Shown: piece by piece, positions 1 to 8,291 of the stretch
Numbering within the stretch: the first letter of the stretch is position 1
How the letters are laid out: each line of letters begins with the position of its first letter
NCBI RefSeq assembly: GCF_900091725.1
Contig: NZ_FMBW01000049.1
Coordinates: 33,850-97,849 of the forward strand
From: Streptomyces sp. DvalAA-43
GTDB lineage: Bacteria > Actinomycetota > Actinomycetes > Streptomycetales > Streptomycetaceae
DNA length: 64,000 nucleotides
Reading direction: 5' to 3'
The notes under the pieces: model-generated
The model's database searches: none
What the model was told of the DNA's origin: nothing
The model's input: the letters and a program-made list of their open reading frames with translations, nothing else
Made by a program: the position numbers and the translations under genes

Positions 1-173
1 ACCTCGTCACGGTCGTGGGCAGCGAGGGCGAGACGATGACACCGTTCGACAACGGCTACGGCGACTGGAACCTGTCCTGGGCCAAATGGCTGAAGGGCAG
101 CGCCCTGCAGAAGAACACCGCGCCGGACCGTACGGACACGATCCAGGCGGCGCGACTGCGCCCCGAGGTCTGA
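1..173 (+). CDS. C-terminal end of a probable L,D-transpeptidase (partial)
   Basis: Only the last 56 codons are present, read from base 3 and ending in TGA at 171-173. The peptide contains the stretch DNGYGDWNLSWAKWLKGSAL. A tryptophan-containing tail of this kind, ending in GSAL, is what I recall at the C-terminus of Streptomyces secreted YkuD-type L,D-transpeptidases, which make 3-3 crosslinks in peptidoglycan. The catalytic domain lies outside the window, so the family call rests on tail similarity alone. The gene converges on the receiver-domain gene that follows. Confidence 0.5.
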   Translation, partial: LVTVVGSEGETMTPFDNGYGDWNLSWAKWLKGSALQKNTAPDRTDTIQAARLRPEV

Positions 174-206
174 CCGGACCGGGGAGTGCGCTGCCCTTCG
201 GCGGGA

Positions 207-236
207 CCGCTTCCGGGGCCACGGCCCCGGAAGCGG
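207..236. terminator. bidirectional terminator hairpin
   Basis: A perfect 14-bp stem (CCGCTTCCGGGGCC at 207-220 with its complement at 223-236) lies between two convergent genes ending at 173 (+) and 243 (-). No clear U-tract follows, as is usual for Streptomyces terminators. Confidence 0.7.
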
Positions 237-242
237 GGGGTG

Positions 243-644
243 TCAGGCGTTCACGCAGTCCCTGCTGCGCAGCAGGGCGGCCAGGGCGTCCGCGAACTCG
301 ACCGGTTCGACCGGCAGGGTCACGGCGGCGTCCGCACGGCTCCAGGTGGCCAGCCAGGCGTCCTGCGGGCGCCCGATCAGCAGCAGCACCGGCGGGCAGC
401 GGAAGATCTCGTCCTTGATCTGCCGGCAGACGCCCATGCCGCCCGCGGGCGCCGTCTCGCCGTCCAGCACGCAGACGTCGATGCCGCCGCGGTCCAGTGC
501 CTCCAGGACGGCGGGCAGGGTGGCGCACTCCAGGAATTCCACCGCGGGTACATCGGCCGCGGGCCTGTGCCCGGCTGCCAGCCTCACCTGCTCACGGGTG
601 TTGGCGTCGTCGCTGTAGACCAGGACCGTGGCGGTCGGCTGCAT
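243..644 (-). CDS. orphan receiver-domain protein (atypical response regulator)
   Basis: This 133-residue protein is a single CheY-like receiver with no output domain. The acidic pair D12/D13 and the phospho-acceptor position D61 (IDVCVLDGE) are visible. The usual Thr/Ser after beta-4 reads LLIGRP and the conserved Lys before Pro in beta-5 is missing (AVTLPVEP), so phosphotransfer chemistry may be altered or absent. The ATG at 644 is chosen because GGAGGAAC lies just upstream; the longer upstream reading has no such site. No histidine kinase is adjacent. It is divergent from ctaE, sharing a promoter region of about 190 bp. Confidence 0.75.
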   Translation of the reverse strand: MQPTATVLVYSDDANTREQVRLAAGHRPAADVPAVEFLECATLPAVLEALDRGGIDVCVLDGETAPAGGMGVCRQIKDEIFRCPPVLLLIGRPQDAWLATWSRADAAVTLPVEPVEFADALAALLRSRDCVNA

Positions 645-820
645 TGTTCCTCCGTGACATCTGTGTCTTCGGGGCTTTCCGGGCATGAACCGATGCGCGG
701 ATCGTACTCCGCCCGACGCCCTGTCAGCACCGCCCGGGACAGCGGATCCATGGGCCGTTCGGGGAGGACACACCCGTCTGACACACCGAACGGCACCCCC
801 CGGGGTGAGGGCGGGATAAG

Positions 821-841
821 CGACCGACATAATGTCGGTCG
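821..841. repeat. perfect inverted repeat over the ctaE start
   Basis: CGACCGACAT at 821-830 and ATGTCGGTCG at 832-841 form perfect 10-bp arms around one central base. The right arm contains the ATG at 832 and ends at the first base of an in-frame GTG at 841. It could be an operator or an mRNA hairpin hiding the ATG. CATAAT at 828-833 lies 7 nt before the GTG, so a leaderless transcript starting at the GTG is also possible. Confidence 0.55.
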
Positions 842-1452
842 TGGCGACAGCAACGACAGTAGAAACCGGGCACGCGCACCCGTCGGTCAATCGACCGAAC
901 CTCACCAGCGTCGGAACCATCATCTGGTTGAGTTCCGAGCTGATGTTCTTCGCGGCCCTCTTCGCGATGTACTTCACCCTGCGATCGGTGACGGGACCGG
1001 ACCACTGGAAGGAAATGGCTTCGGCCCTGAACTTCCCGTTCTCGGCGACGAACACCACGATCCTGGTGCTCTCCTCACTCACCTGCCAGCTCGGCGTCTT
1101 CGCCGCGGAGCGGGGCGATGTGAAGAAGCTCCGTGCCTGGTTCGTGATCACTTTCGTGATGGGTGCAATCTTCATCGGAGGCCAGGTCTTCGAGTACACC
1201 GAGCTGGTGAAGAAGGACGGCCTCTCGCTGTCCTCCGACCCGTACGGCTCGGTGTTCTACCTGACCACCGGCTTCCACGGTCTGCATGTGACAGGCGGTC
1301 TCATCGCCTTCCTGCTCGTTCTGGGCAGGACATACGCAGCCAAGAGGTTCACCCACGAACAGGCGACCGCCGCCATCGTCGTGTCCTATTACTGGCACTT
1401 CGTCGATGTCGTATGGATCGGCCTCTTCGCCACGATCTACATGATCAAGTAA
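832..1452 (+). CDS. ctaE: cytochrome c oxidase subunit III
   Basis: Subunit III of the aa3-type terminal oxidase, an integral membrane protein of 206 residues with five predicted transmembrane segments (about 25-47, 70-88, 101-120, 138-160, 178-203). Family landmarks are SSELMFFAALFAMYF in the first helix, GFHGLHV, and YWHFVDVVW near the end. Actinobacterial CtaE is short and lacks the first two helices of the seven-helix mitochondrial form, which matches. The ATG at 832 lies in a palindrome, and GTG at 841 is an alternative start that removes three residues. It heads ctaE-qcrC-qcrA-qcrB, the arrangement that encodes the actinobacterial III-IV supercomplex. Confidence 0.95.
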   Translation: MSVVATATTVETGHAHPSVNRPNLTSVGTIIWLSSELMFFAALFAMYFTLRSVTGPDHWKEMASALNFPFSATNTTILVLSSLTCQLGVFAAERGDVKKLRAWFVITFVMGAIFIGGQVFEYTELVKKDGLSLSSDPYGSVFYLTTGFHGLHVTGGLIAFLLVLGRTYAAKRFTHEQATAAIVVSYYWHFVDVVWIGLFATIYMIK

Positions 1453-1514
1453 CCGGGCTCGAACCCGAACCACATCCAGCATCGACGCAGAAGATCCTGA
1501 CACCGGGGTAATCC

Positions 1515-2324
1515 GTGAAAAAGCTCTCCGCACGACGACGCCATCCGTTGGCGGCGGTCGTCGTACTACTCCTCGCGCTGGCGGCCACTGGGGGGCTGTA
1601 CGCCGCGTTTGCGCCCGCGAGTAAGGCGCAGGCCGACGAAACCGCCCAGTCCCTCGCCATCGAAGAGGGCAAGAAGCTGTACTCCGTCGGTTGCGCCAGC
1701 TGCCACGGAACCGGCGGTCAGGGCACCACCGACGGGCCGAGCCTGGTCGGCGTGGGCTCCGCCGCCGTTGACTTCCAGGTCGGTACGGGCCGTATGCCGG
1801 CGCAGCAGCCCGGCGCCCAGGTGCCGAAGAAGAAGGTCATCTACAACCAGGCGCAGATCGACCAGCTCGCGGCGTACGTCGCGTCGCTGGGCGCCGGTCC
1901 GATCGTTCCGACCAAGAACCAGGTCAGCCCTGACGGTGCGGACATCGCCAAGGGTGGCGACCTGTTCCGTACCAACTGCGCGCAGTGCCACAACTTCACC
2001 GGTGAGGGCGGCGCGCTGACGAACGGCAAGTACGCGCCCAGCCTTGAAGGCGTGGACCCGAAGCACATCTACGAGGCCATGCAGACCGGCCCGCAGAGCA
2101 TGCCGTCCTTCCCGGACACGACGATGCCCGAGCAGCAGAAGCGGGACATCATCGCGTACATCCAGACCGTGAACAGCGCCCAGTCGGAGAACCCGGGTGG
2201 TCTGAAGCTGGGTGGCCTGGGGCCGGTCAGCGAGGGGCTGTTCGCCTGGATCTTCGGGCTCGGCGCACTGATCGCAGTTGCCATTTGGGTCGCGGCCCAC
2301 ACCGCTAAGGCCAAGAAGTCATGA
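1515..2324 (+). CDS. qcrC: dihaem cytochrome c subunit of the bc1 complex
   Basis: This 269-residue subunit replaces soluble cytochrome c in actinobacteria and passes electrons directly from complex III to complex IV. An N-terminal hydrophobic anchor (about 12-32) is followed by two cytochrome c domains with haem motifs CASCH (C60, C63, H64) and CAQCH (C155, C158, H159). Likely Met ligands lie in the later loops, for example MPSFP at 196-200. A C-terminal transmembrane helix (about 241-262) ends in a Lys-rich tail. Translation starts at GTG 1515. The last four bases overlap the qcrA start (ATGA), which implies coupled translation. Confidence 0.96.
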   Translation: MKKLSARRRHPLAAVVVLLLALAATGGLYAAFAPASKAQADETAQSLAIEEGKKLYSVGCASCHGTGGQGTTDGPSLVGVGSAAVDFQVGTGRMPAQQPGAQVPKKKVIYNQAQIDQLAAYVASLGAGPIVPTKNQVSPDGADIAKGGDLFRTNCAQCHNFTGEGGALTNGKYAPSLEGVDPKHIYEAMQTGPQSMPSFPDTTMPEQQKRDIIAYIQTVNSAQSENPGGLKLGGLGPVSEGLFAWIFGLGALIAVAIWVAAHTAKAKKS

Positions 2325-3373
2325 GTAGCCAAGAGATTCCAGAAGAGAACCTGCCCGCTGAGCAGGGCCCCGCGCACGGCGCGGTAGAGGGCGCGGACGA
2401 CCCGTTCGCCGACCCGGGGCTGCCGGCCCACCAGCCGCGCATCCAGGACATCGACGAACGGGCCGCGAAGCGCTCCGAGCGCGCCGTCGCGTTCATGTTC
2501 ACGCTGTCCATGCTGGCGACGGTCGGCTTCATCGCCTCCTACGTCATCTTCCCGGTCGACAAGATCGTGTACATCTGGCCCTTCGGCCACGTGAGCGCGC
2601 TCAACTTCTCCCTGGGTCTGACCCTGGGCGTGGCCCTCTTCGCGATCGGCGCCGGCGCCGTCCACTGGGCGCGCACGCTGATGTCCGACGTGGAGGTCGC
2701 CGACGACCGGCACGCCATCGAGGCGACGCCCGAGGTCAAGGCGAAGGTCCTGGCCGACTTCGCGGCAGGTGCCGAGGAGTCCGCGTTCGGACGGCGCAAG
2801 CTGATCCGCAACACCATGTTCGGCGCGCTGGCCTTGGTGCCGCTCTCCGGAGTGGTGCTGCTGCGCGACCTCGGTCCGCTGCCGGAGAAGAAGCTCCGCA
2901 ACACCCTGTGGGCCAAGGGCAAGCAGCTCATCAACATGAACACGATGGAGCCGCTGCGTCCCGAGGACGTCGCCGTCGGTTCGCTGACCTTCGCCATGCC
3001 CGAGGGCCTGACGGAGGAGGCGGAGGACTTCCAGAACCAGATCGCCAAGGCCGCGCTGATGATCATCCGTATCCAGCCGGAGAACATCAAGGACAAGCGC
3101 GAGCGCGAGTGGGCCCACGAGGGAATCGTGGCCTTCTCCAAGATCTGCACCCACGTCGGCTGCCCGATCAGCCTGTACGAGCAGCAGACCCACCACGTGC
3201 TCTGCCCGTGCCACCAGTCCACCTTCGACCTCTCCGACGGCGCCCGCGTCATCTTCGGTCCGGCCGGTCACGCCCTTCCGCAGCTGCGGATCGGTGTGAA
3301 CAGCGAGGGCAACCTCGAGGCGCTCGGTGACTTCGATGAGCCCGTCGGTCCTGCATTCTGGGAGCGCGGATGA
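2321..3373 (+). CDS. qcrA: Rieske iron-sulfur subunit of the bc1 complex
   Basis: The 350-residue actinobacterial Rieske protein carries three transmembrane helices (about 56-78, 92-114, 163-183) instead of one, and a C-terminal [2Fe-2S] domain. Cluster ligands are C276 and H278 in CTHVGC and C295 and H298 in CPCH. C281 and C297 form the stabilising disulfide. The GPAGHALPQL stretch that closes the cluster-binding fold is present. An acidic, Pro-rich N-terminus precedes the membrane part. The ORF overlaps both neighbours by 4 bp. Confidence 0.96.
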   Translation: MSSQEIPEENLPAEQGPAHGAVEGADDPFADPGLPAHQPRIQDIDERAAKRSERAVAFMFTLSMLATVGFIASYVIFPVDKIVYIWPFGHVSALNFSLGLTLGVALFAIGAGAVHWARTLMSDVEVADDRHAIEATPEVKAKVLADFAAGAEESAFGRRKLIRNTMFGALALVPLSGVVLLRDLGPLPEKKLRNTLWAKGKQLINMNTMEPLRPEDVAVGSLTFAMPEGLTEEAEDFQNQIAKAALMIIRIQPENIKDKREREWAHEGIVAFSKICTHVGCPISLYEQQTHHVLCPCHQSTFDLSDGARVIFGPAGHALPQLRIGVNSEGNLEALGDFDEPVGPAFWERG

Positions 3374-4995
3374 GTACTGCGACCGACACACAGCGCAAGG
3401 CGCCCGCCGGTGAGCGGGTGGCCGACTGGGCGGACGGCCGGCTCGGGATCTACTCCCTGGCCAAGGCCAACATGCGCAAGATCTTCCCGGACCACTGGTC
3501 CTTCATGCTCGGTGAGATCGCTCTCTACAGCTTCATCATCATCATCCTCACGGGTGTGTATCTGACGCTGTTCTTCCACCCGAGCATGAACGAGGTCGTG
3601 TACCACGGCTCGTACGAGCCGATGCAGGGCATCAAGATGTCCGAGGCCTACGCCTCGACACTGGACATCAGCTTCGACGTCCGCGGTGGTCTGCTGGTCC
3701 GGCAGATCCACCACTGGGCCGCGCTGATCTTCCTGGCCGGCATGTTCGTGCACATGATGCGCGTCTTCTTCACGGGTGCGTTCCGCAAGCCGCGTGAGAT
3801 CAACTGGCTGTTCGGCTTCCTGCTGTTCGTGCTGGGCATGTTCACCGGCTTCACCGGCTACTCGCTCCCGGACGACCTGCTCTCCGGTACGGGTGTCCGC
3901 TTCACCCAGGGCGCGATCCTGTCGATGCCGATCGTCGGCACGTACATCTCGATGTTCCTGTTCGGCGGAGAGTTCCCCGGTCACGACTTCGTCGCCCGGT
4001 TCTACTCGATCCACATCCTGCTGCTGCCGGGCATCATGCTCGGCCTGCTGGTGGCGCACCTGATCCTGGTCTTCTACCACAAGCACACGCAGTTCGCGGG
4101 TCCCGGCCGCACCAACAAGAACGTCGTCGGCATGCCGCTGCTGCCGGTGTACATGGCGAAGGCCGGAGGGTTCTTCTTCCTGGTCTTCGGCATCATCGCC
4201 GTCATCGCGGCCATCGCCTCGATCAACCCGATCTGGGCCATCGGCCCGTACCGCCCGGACCAGGTGTCCACCGGCGCCCAGCCCGACTGGTACATGGGCT
4301 TCGCCGAGGGTCTGATCCGAGTGATGCCCGGCTGGGAGATCAACCTCTGGGGCCACACGCTGGTCCTGGGCGTGTTCATTCCGCTGATGGCCTTCGGACT
4401 GGTGCTTGCGATCATCGCGGTCTACCCGTTCGTCGAGTCCTGGATCACCGGCGACAAGCGCGAGCACCACATCCTGGACCGCCCGCGCAACGCCCCGACC
4501 CGGACGGCCTTCGGTGTCGCCTGGATCACCGAGTACGTCATCGTCTTCATCGGCGGTGGCAACGACCTGTGGGCCACGCACTTCCACCTGTCGCTGAACG
4601 CCATCTCCTGGTTCGTCCGGATCTTCATCTTCGTCGGACCGGTCCTCGCGTTCATCGCCACCCGGCGGATCTGCCTCGGCCTCCAGCGCCGCGACAAGGA
4701 GAAGGTGCTGCACGGGCGCGAGTCCGGCATCATCAAGCGCCTGCCGCACGGTGAGTTCGTCGAGATCCACGAGCCGCTCGGCCCCGAGCAGCTGCACACG
4801 CTCACCGCGCACGAGCAGTACAAGCCGGTCGAGATCGGCCCGACGGTCGACGAGAACGGTGTCGAGCGCAAGGTGTCGGCCCTGCAGAAGCTGCGGGCCC
4901 GGCTCAGCAAGGGCTACTACGGCGAGGACAACCAGATCGCCAAGCCCACCGTCGAGGAGTACAAGGAGATCACCAGCGGCCACGGTCACCACTGA
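3370..4995 (+). CDS. qcrB: cytochrome b subunit of the bc1 complex
   Basis: The 541-residue membrane subunit binds two b haems and the quinol sites. The N-terminal half contains RQIHHWAALIFLAGMFVHMMR, and SIHILLLPGIMLGLLVAHLILVFYHKH supplies the second haem-ligand helix. PDWYMGF matches the quinol-oxidation-site PEWY region, here PDWY. A hydrophilic C-terminal extension of roughly 100 residues after the last helix is typical of actinobacterial QcrB. It overlaps qcrA by 4 bp and is followed by a strong terminator, so it ends the operon. Confidence 0.96.
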   Translation: MSTATDTQRKAPAGERVADWADGRLGIYSLAKANMRKIFPDHWSFMLGEIALYSFIIIILTGVYLTLFFHPSMNEVVYHGSYEPMQGIKMSEAYASTLDISFDVRGGLLVRQIHHWAALIFLAGMFVHMMRVFFTGAFRKPREINWLFGFLLFVLGMFTGFTGYSLPDDLLSGTGVRFTQGAILSMPIVGTYISMFLFGGEFPGHDFVARFYSIHILLLPGIMLGLLVAHLILVFYHKHTQFAGPGRTNKNVVGMPLLPVYMAKAGGFFFLVFGIIAVIAAIASINPIWAIGPYRPDQVSTGAQPDWYMGFAEGLIRVMPGWEINLWGHTLVLGVFIPLMAFGLVLAIIAVYPFVESWITGDKREHHILDRPRNAPTRTAFGVAWITEYVIVFIGGGNDLWATHFHLSLNAISWFVRIFIFVGPVLAFIATRRICLGLQRRDKEKVLHGRESGIIKRLPHGEFVEIHEPLGPEQLHTLTAHEQYKPVEIGPTVDENGVERKVSALQKLRARLSKGYYGEDNQIAKPTVEEYKEITSGHGHH

Positions 4996-5020
4996 TCGTC
5001 TGAACTGATCGCCACAGCAG

Positions 5021-5049
5021 GAGCCCCGTCCATTCGATGGACGGGGCTC
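5021..5049 (+). terminator. terminator of ctaE-qcrCAB
   Basis: A perfect 13-bp stem (GAGCCCCGTCCAT at 5021-5033, loop TCG, complement to 5049) lies 25 bp after the qcrB stop. Confidence 0.85.
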
Positions 5050-5117
5050 TTCGCCGTCCATGGCGCTCGATAGGGTGGAGACATCCCTTTTACCGGCTGT
5101 GGACCCAGGAGCGGACC

Positions 5118-6182
5118 ATGAACGTTGTGACCCCGATCGGCGGCGACAGCGTGGCGGACCGTTCCTGGCCCGGCGTGCTGAACCCGCTGCTCCGCGGCGA
5201 GAACCTCACCGCCGACGACACCGCGTGGGCGATGGACCGCATCATGAGCGGCGAGGCGACCGATGTGCAGATCGCCGGTTTCGCGGTGGCGCTGCGGGCC
5301 AAGGGCGAGACGATCGACGAGGTGTCCGGCCTGGTACGGGCGATGTACGAGCACGCCAACACCATCCACGTACCCGGCCGCACGCTCGACATCGTCGGCA
5401 CCGGCGGCGACCTCGCCAAGACGGTCAACATCTCCACCATGTCGGCGGTCGTCCTCGCCGGTACCGGCGCCAAGGTCGTCAAGCACGGCAACCGCGCCTC
5501 CTCCTCGGCGAGCGGCTCCTCCGACGTGCTGGAGAAGCTCGGCGTCAACCTCGACCTCTCCGCGCAGCGGGTCGTCGAGGTCGCCGAGGAGGCGGGCATC
5601 ACCTTCTGCTTCGCGGTGAAGTTCCACCCCGCCCTGCGCTACGTCGCACGGGCCCGCAAGGAGCTCGGCACGCCGACCACGTTCAACATCCTCGGGCCGC
5701 TCACCAACCCGGCCCGGGTGCGCTCCCAGGCCGTCGGCGTGGCCGACCTGAAGATGGCGCCCATCGTCGCCGGGGTGCTGGCCGAGCGCGGCAATTCGGC
5801 GCTGGTCTTCCGCGGCGACGACGGACTGGACGAGCTGACGACGACCTCGACCTCGCGGGTCTGGGTGGTCCGGGGCGGAGCGGTGCGCGAGGAGGCCTTC
5901 GACCCGCGCGACGTCGGTCTGGAACTGGTGCCCGTGGAGGCGCTGCGCGGCGCGGACGCCTCGTACAACGCCGATGTGGCCCGCCGGGTGCTGGCCGGCG
6001 AGCGGGGGCCGGTGCGCGATGCCGTGCTGCTCAACTCGGCGGCGGCGCTGGTGGCCCTGGACGCGGCGGACGGCACGCTGAACGAGCAGCTCGCGGCCGG
6101 GATGGCGAAGGCCGCCGAGTCCATCGACTCCGGCGCGGCGGCACGGGCGCTGGAGCGCTGGGTGGCGGTCAGCAACGCCTGA
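5118..6182 (+). CDS. trpD: anthranilate phosphoribosyltransferase
   Basis: TrpD transfers phosphoribose from PRPP to anthranilate in tryptophan synthesis. The 354-residue product has the PRPP loop GTGGD at 94-98, followed by KTVNIST, the KHGNR stretch, and the anthranilate-binding FAVKFHPALRY region, with normal family length. The ATG at 5118 is preferred because CAGGAG lies about 8 bp upstream; reading further upstream would run into the preceding terminator. It is monocistronic, flanked by terminators on both sides. The fused TrpEG that makes its substrate lies 24 kb away in this window. Confidence 0.96.
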   Translation: MNVVTPIGGDSVADRSWPGVLNPLLRGENLTADDTAWAMDRIMSGEATDVQIAGFAVALRAKGETIDEVSGLVRAMYEHANTIHVPGRTLDIVGTGGDLAKTVNISTMSAVVLAGTGAKVVKHGNRASSSASGSSDVLEKLGVNLDLSAQRVVEVAEEAGITFCFAVKFHPALRYVARARKELGTPTTFNILGPLTNPARVRSQAVGVADLKMAPIVAGVLAERGNSALVFRGDDGLDELTTTSTSRVWVVRGGAVREEAFDPRDVGLELVPVEALRGADASYNADVARRVLAGERGPVRDAVLLNSAAALVALDAADGTLNEQLAAGMAKAAESIDSGAAARALERWVAVSNA

Positions 6183-6197
6183 ACGGGCGGAAATGTG

Positions 6198-6236
6198 GCG
6201 CAGGGCGCAGTCCGGATCCTGGACTGCGCCTTGCGC
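6198..6236 (+). terminator. terminator after trpD
   Basis: A 16-bp stem with one G-U pair (6198-6213 and 6221-6236, 7-nt loop) begins 15 bp after the trpD stop. Confidence 0.85.
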
Positions 6237-6265
6237 GTCTTCGTACGTATGGCAAGATGCTGGAC

Positions 6266-6395
6266 AGGTCATGAGTGACAGCGACTACGGCCCCGGCCCG
6301 CTGTCCGGCAACCCTCCGTCCGTGGCGGGGTGCCCCGGGTGAAGACCAGGCCGTAGGCAGCGAGGTCTGCGGCAAGCGCGGGCCCCTCGGCATCT
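6266..6395 (+). promoter_or_regulatory. SAM-IV riboswitch
   Basis: The segment GGTCATGAGTGACAGC at 6268-6283, then GGCAACCCTCC, then GGGGTGCCCCGGGTGAAGACC ending at 6347, reproduces the conserved order of the SAM-I/SAM-IV clan core. GGTC pairs with GACC as P1. The following GC-rich segment to about 6395 fits the extra 3-prime elements that separate SAM-IV from SAM-I. SAM-IV aptamers are known mainly from Actinomycetales, where they repress sulfur and methionine genes when S-adenosylmethionine is abundant. A possible -10 (AAGATG, 6255-6260) lies just upstream. The controlled gene is the aminotransferase at 6560. Confidence 0.85.
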
Positions 6396-6438
6396 GTGAA
6401 TGCCAACCCCCGGGGTCCTGGTCCCTAGGGAGTCTCTT

Positions 6439-6459
6439 GTGAGCACGCGAATGCGATAG
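6439..6459 (+). other. possible six-codon leader ORF and hairpin after the riboswitch
   Basis: GTG at 6439 opens a six-codon frame (reading M-S-T-R-M-R) that ends in TAG at 6457-6459, preceded by AGGGAG at a good ribosome-binding distance. A short GC hairpin (AGGGCCGTCGGCCCT, 6458-6472) overlaps the stop codon and is followed by a pyrimidine-rich run. This may be the expression platform of the riboswitch, or a separate translation-dependent control. The rest of the 377-bp gap up to 6559 holds no gene I can support. Confidence 0.35.
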
Positions 6460-6559
6460 GGCCGTCGGCCCTCTTCCGCACACCCCTCTTCACTCTTCCG
6501 CTGCGCTGCCGCGTATCCGCCGGCGCACGCGTTTCGCCTGCCTCTTACGGGAGTTCGCC

Positions 6560-7936
6560 ATGTCTGTCTTCACCGCTGCCGCCGACCAGTCGCTTTGTGC
6601 CCCTCTGCCGGTTCTGGGCAAGGATGTAACGGTTCCGCTGGTCACCGGTGGTGAGGTCACGTACGCCGCTCTCGACTATGCCGCCAGCGCCCCCGCCCTT
6701 CAGCGGGTCTGGGACGACGTCGCCGCGTACGCCCCGTACTACGGCAGCGTCCACCGCGGGGCGGGTTACCTCTCGCAGCTCTCCACCGACCTGTTCGAGA
6801 ACAGCCGCGCGACCGTCGCGGAGTTCCTCGGCTGCCGCGCCGACGACCAGGTGATCTTCACCCGCTCGACCACCGACTCGCTGAACCTGCTGGCCGCGGT
6901 CGTCCCGGCCGACTGCCAGGTCTTCGTGTACGAGACCGAGCACCACGCCTCGCTGCTGCCGTGGCGCGACGCCCGGGTGACCTACCTGAACGCCCCGCGC
7001 ACCCCCGCCCAGGCCGTCGAGACGCTGGAGCGGGCGCTGGCCGACCGCGACCCCTACGGCCCCGCCCTGGTCTGTGTCACCGGCGCCTCCAACGTCACCG
7101 GCGAGCTGTGGCCGGTGAAGGAGCTGGCCGCCGCCGCGCACGCGCACGGTGCCCGGATCGTGCTGGACGCCGCGCAGCTCGCCCCGCACCACCCCGTCGA
7201 CATCGCCGAGCTGGACGTCGACTGGGTCGCCTTCTCCGGACACAAGCTGTACGCGCCCTTCGGCTCGGGCGTCCTCGCCGGTCGGTCCGACTGGCTCCGG
7301 GCGGCCGAGCCCTACCTCGCGGGCGGCGGCGCCTCGCGCAAGGTCGCCCGCCGCACCGACGGCGGCGTGGACGTCGAATGGCACTCCACCGCCGCCCGCC
7401 ATGAGGCCGGTTCCCCCAACGTCATCGGCGTGTACTCCATCGCCTCCGCCTGCAAGGCGCTCACCGAGGCGGGCTTCGAGAACCTGGTCGCCCGGGAGCA
7501 GCACCTCGTCGGCGAGGTCCGGGCCGGTCTCGCGGGCATCCCCGAGGTCAAGGTGCTCTCGCTGTTCGGCGACGACGCCCCGCGCGTCGGCGTCATCTCC
7601 TTCGTGGTGGAGGGCTGGAACAGCTCGCACTTCGCCGCCGCGCTCTCCGCCGAGTACGGAATCGGAGTCCGCGACGGACTGTTCTGCGCCCACCCGCTGG
7701 TCCGCACCCTGCTGGGCAGCGACCCGCAGGAGGTCGGCGAGTGCGGCGCCCCGGAGGCCGAGCCGGGGGAGCGCTCCCTCAACGCGATCCGGGTCAGCTT
7801 CGGCGCCGGTACTCCCGACGAGCACATCGAGCGCTTCGTCCGCGCGGTCACGGAGCTGGTGAGCAAGGGCGCCCAGTGGAAGTACCGCACCGAGGACGGC
7901 CGCTGCGTCCCGGACCGGGGTGCCGCGCAGCTCTGA
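6560..7936 (+). CDS. class V PLP-dependent aminotransferase (cysteine desulfurase-like)
   Basis: This 458-residue fold-type I PLP enzyme resembles SufS/IscS desulfurases and isopenicillin-N epimerases. The Schiff-base lysine is K229 in FSGHKLYAPFG. The PLP-binding DAAQ motif is at 203-206 and a TEHHAS histidine at 128 stacks on the cofactor. The region near residue 375 reads GVRDGLFCAHP, placing a cysteine where desulfurases carry the active-site Cys loop. The upstream SAM-IV riboswitch argues for a role in sulfur amino-acid metabolism; the exact reaction is not shown. ATG 6560 has GGGAG upstream. It is monocistronic. Confidence 0.85.
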   Translation: MSVFTAAADQSLCAPLPVLGKDVTVPLVTGGEVTYAALDYAASAPALQRVWDDVAAYAPYYGSVHRGAGYLSQLSTDLFENSRATVAEFLGCRADDQVIFTRSTTDSLNLLAAVVPADCQVFVYETEHHASLLPWRDARVTYLNAPRTPAQAVETLERALADRDPYGPALVCVTGASNVTGELWPVKELAAAAHAHGARIVLDAAQLAPHHPVDIAELDVDWVAFSGHKLYAPFGSGVLAGRSDWLRAAEPYLAGGGASRKVARRTDGGVDVEWHSTAARHEAGSPNVIGVYSIASACKALTEAGFENLVAREQHLVGEVRAGLAGIPEVKVLSLFGDDAPRVGVISFVVEGWNSSHFAAALSAEYGIGVRDGLFCAHPLVRTLLGSDPQEVGECGAPEAEPGERSLNAIRVSFGAGTPDEHIERFVRAVTELVSKGAQWKYRTEDGRCVPDRGAAQL

Positions 7937-7946
7937 CGGCACACAG

Positions 7947-7992
7947 CACTTCGGCGGGGGACGGGCTCAGTAGCCCGTCCCCCGCCGAAGTG
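7947..7992. terminator. bidirectional terminator
   Basis: A perfect 21-bp stem with a 4-nt loop lies between convergent genes ending at 7936 (+) and 8010 (-). It is among the strongest hairpins in the window. Confidence 0.9.
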
Positions 7993-8009
7993 TCACGCGT
8001 GGGGTGTGC

Positions 8010-8291
8010 CTACGCGTCGAGGCCGATGGCGAAGGCGGCCTCCAGGTCGTGCTGCGAGTAGGTACGGAACGCCACATGCGTGTCGGTGGCCTCGACGCCG
8101 GGGATCTTGCTGATCCGGCCGGGGATGACATCGGCCAGATCGTCGTGCTTGGCCACCCGGACCATGGCGATCAGGTCGTACGTACCGGTGACCGAGAAGA
8201 CCTCGCTGACACTGTCCAGCGCGGCGATGGCCTCGGCGATCTCGGGAATCCGGTCCACGCTGGTTTTGATGAGCACGATCGCGGTGATCAC
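8010..8291 (-). CDS. stand-alone Lrp/AsnC ligand-binding (RAM) domain protein
   Basis: At 93 residues this is a single alpha-beta RAM domain with no helix-turn-helix. The family pattern is clear: ITAIVLIKT, then VSEVFSVTGTYDLIAMVRV, and THVAFRTY near the end. In full Lrp/AsnC regulators this domain binds amino acids and drives oligomerisation, so this protein may sense a ligand or associate with DNA-binding relatives. The GTG start overlaps the stop of the upstream rhomboid gene (GTGA), implying coupled translation. Confidence 0.85.
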   Translation of the reverse strand: MITAIVLIKTSVDRIPEIAEAIAALDSVSEVFSVTGTYDLIAMVRVAKHDDLADVIPGRISKIPGVEATDTHVAFRTYSQHDLEAAFAIGLDA

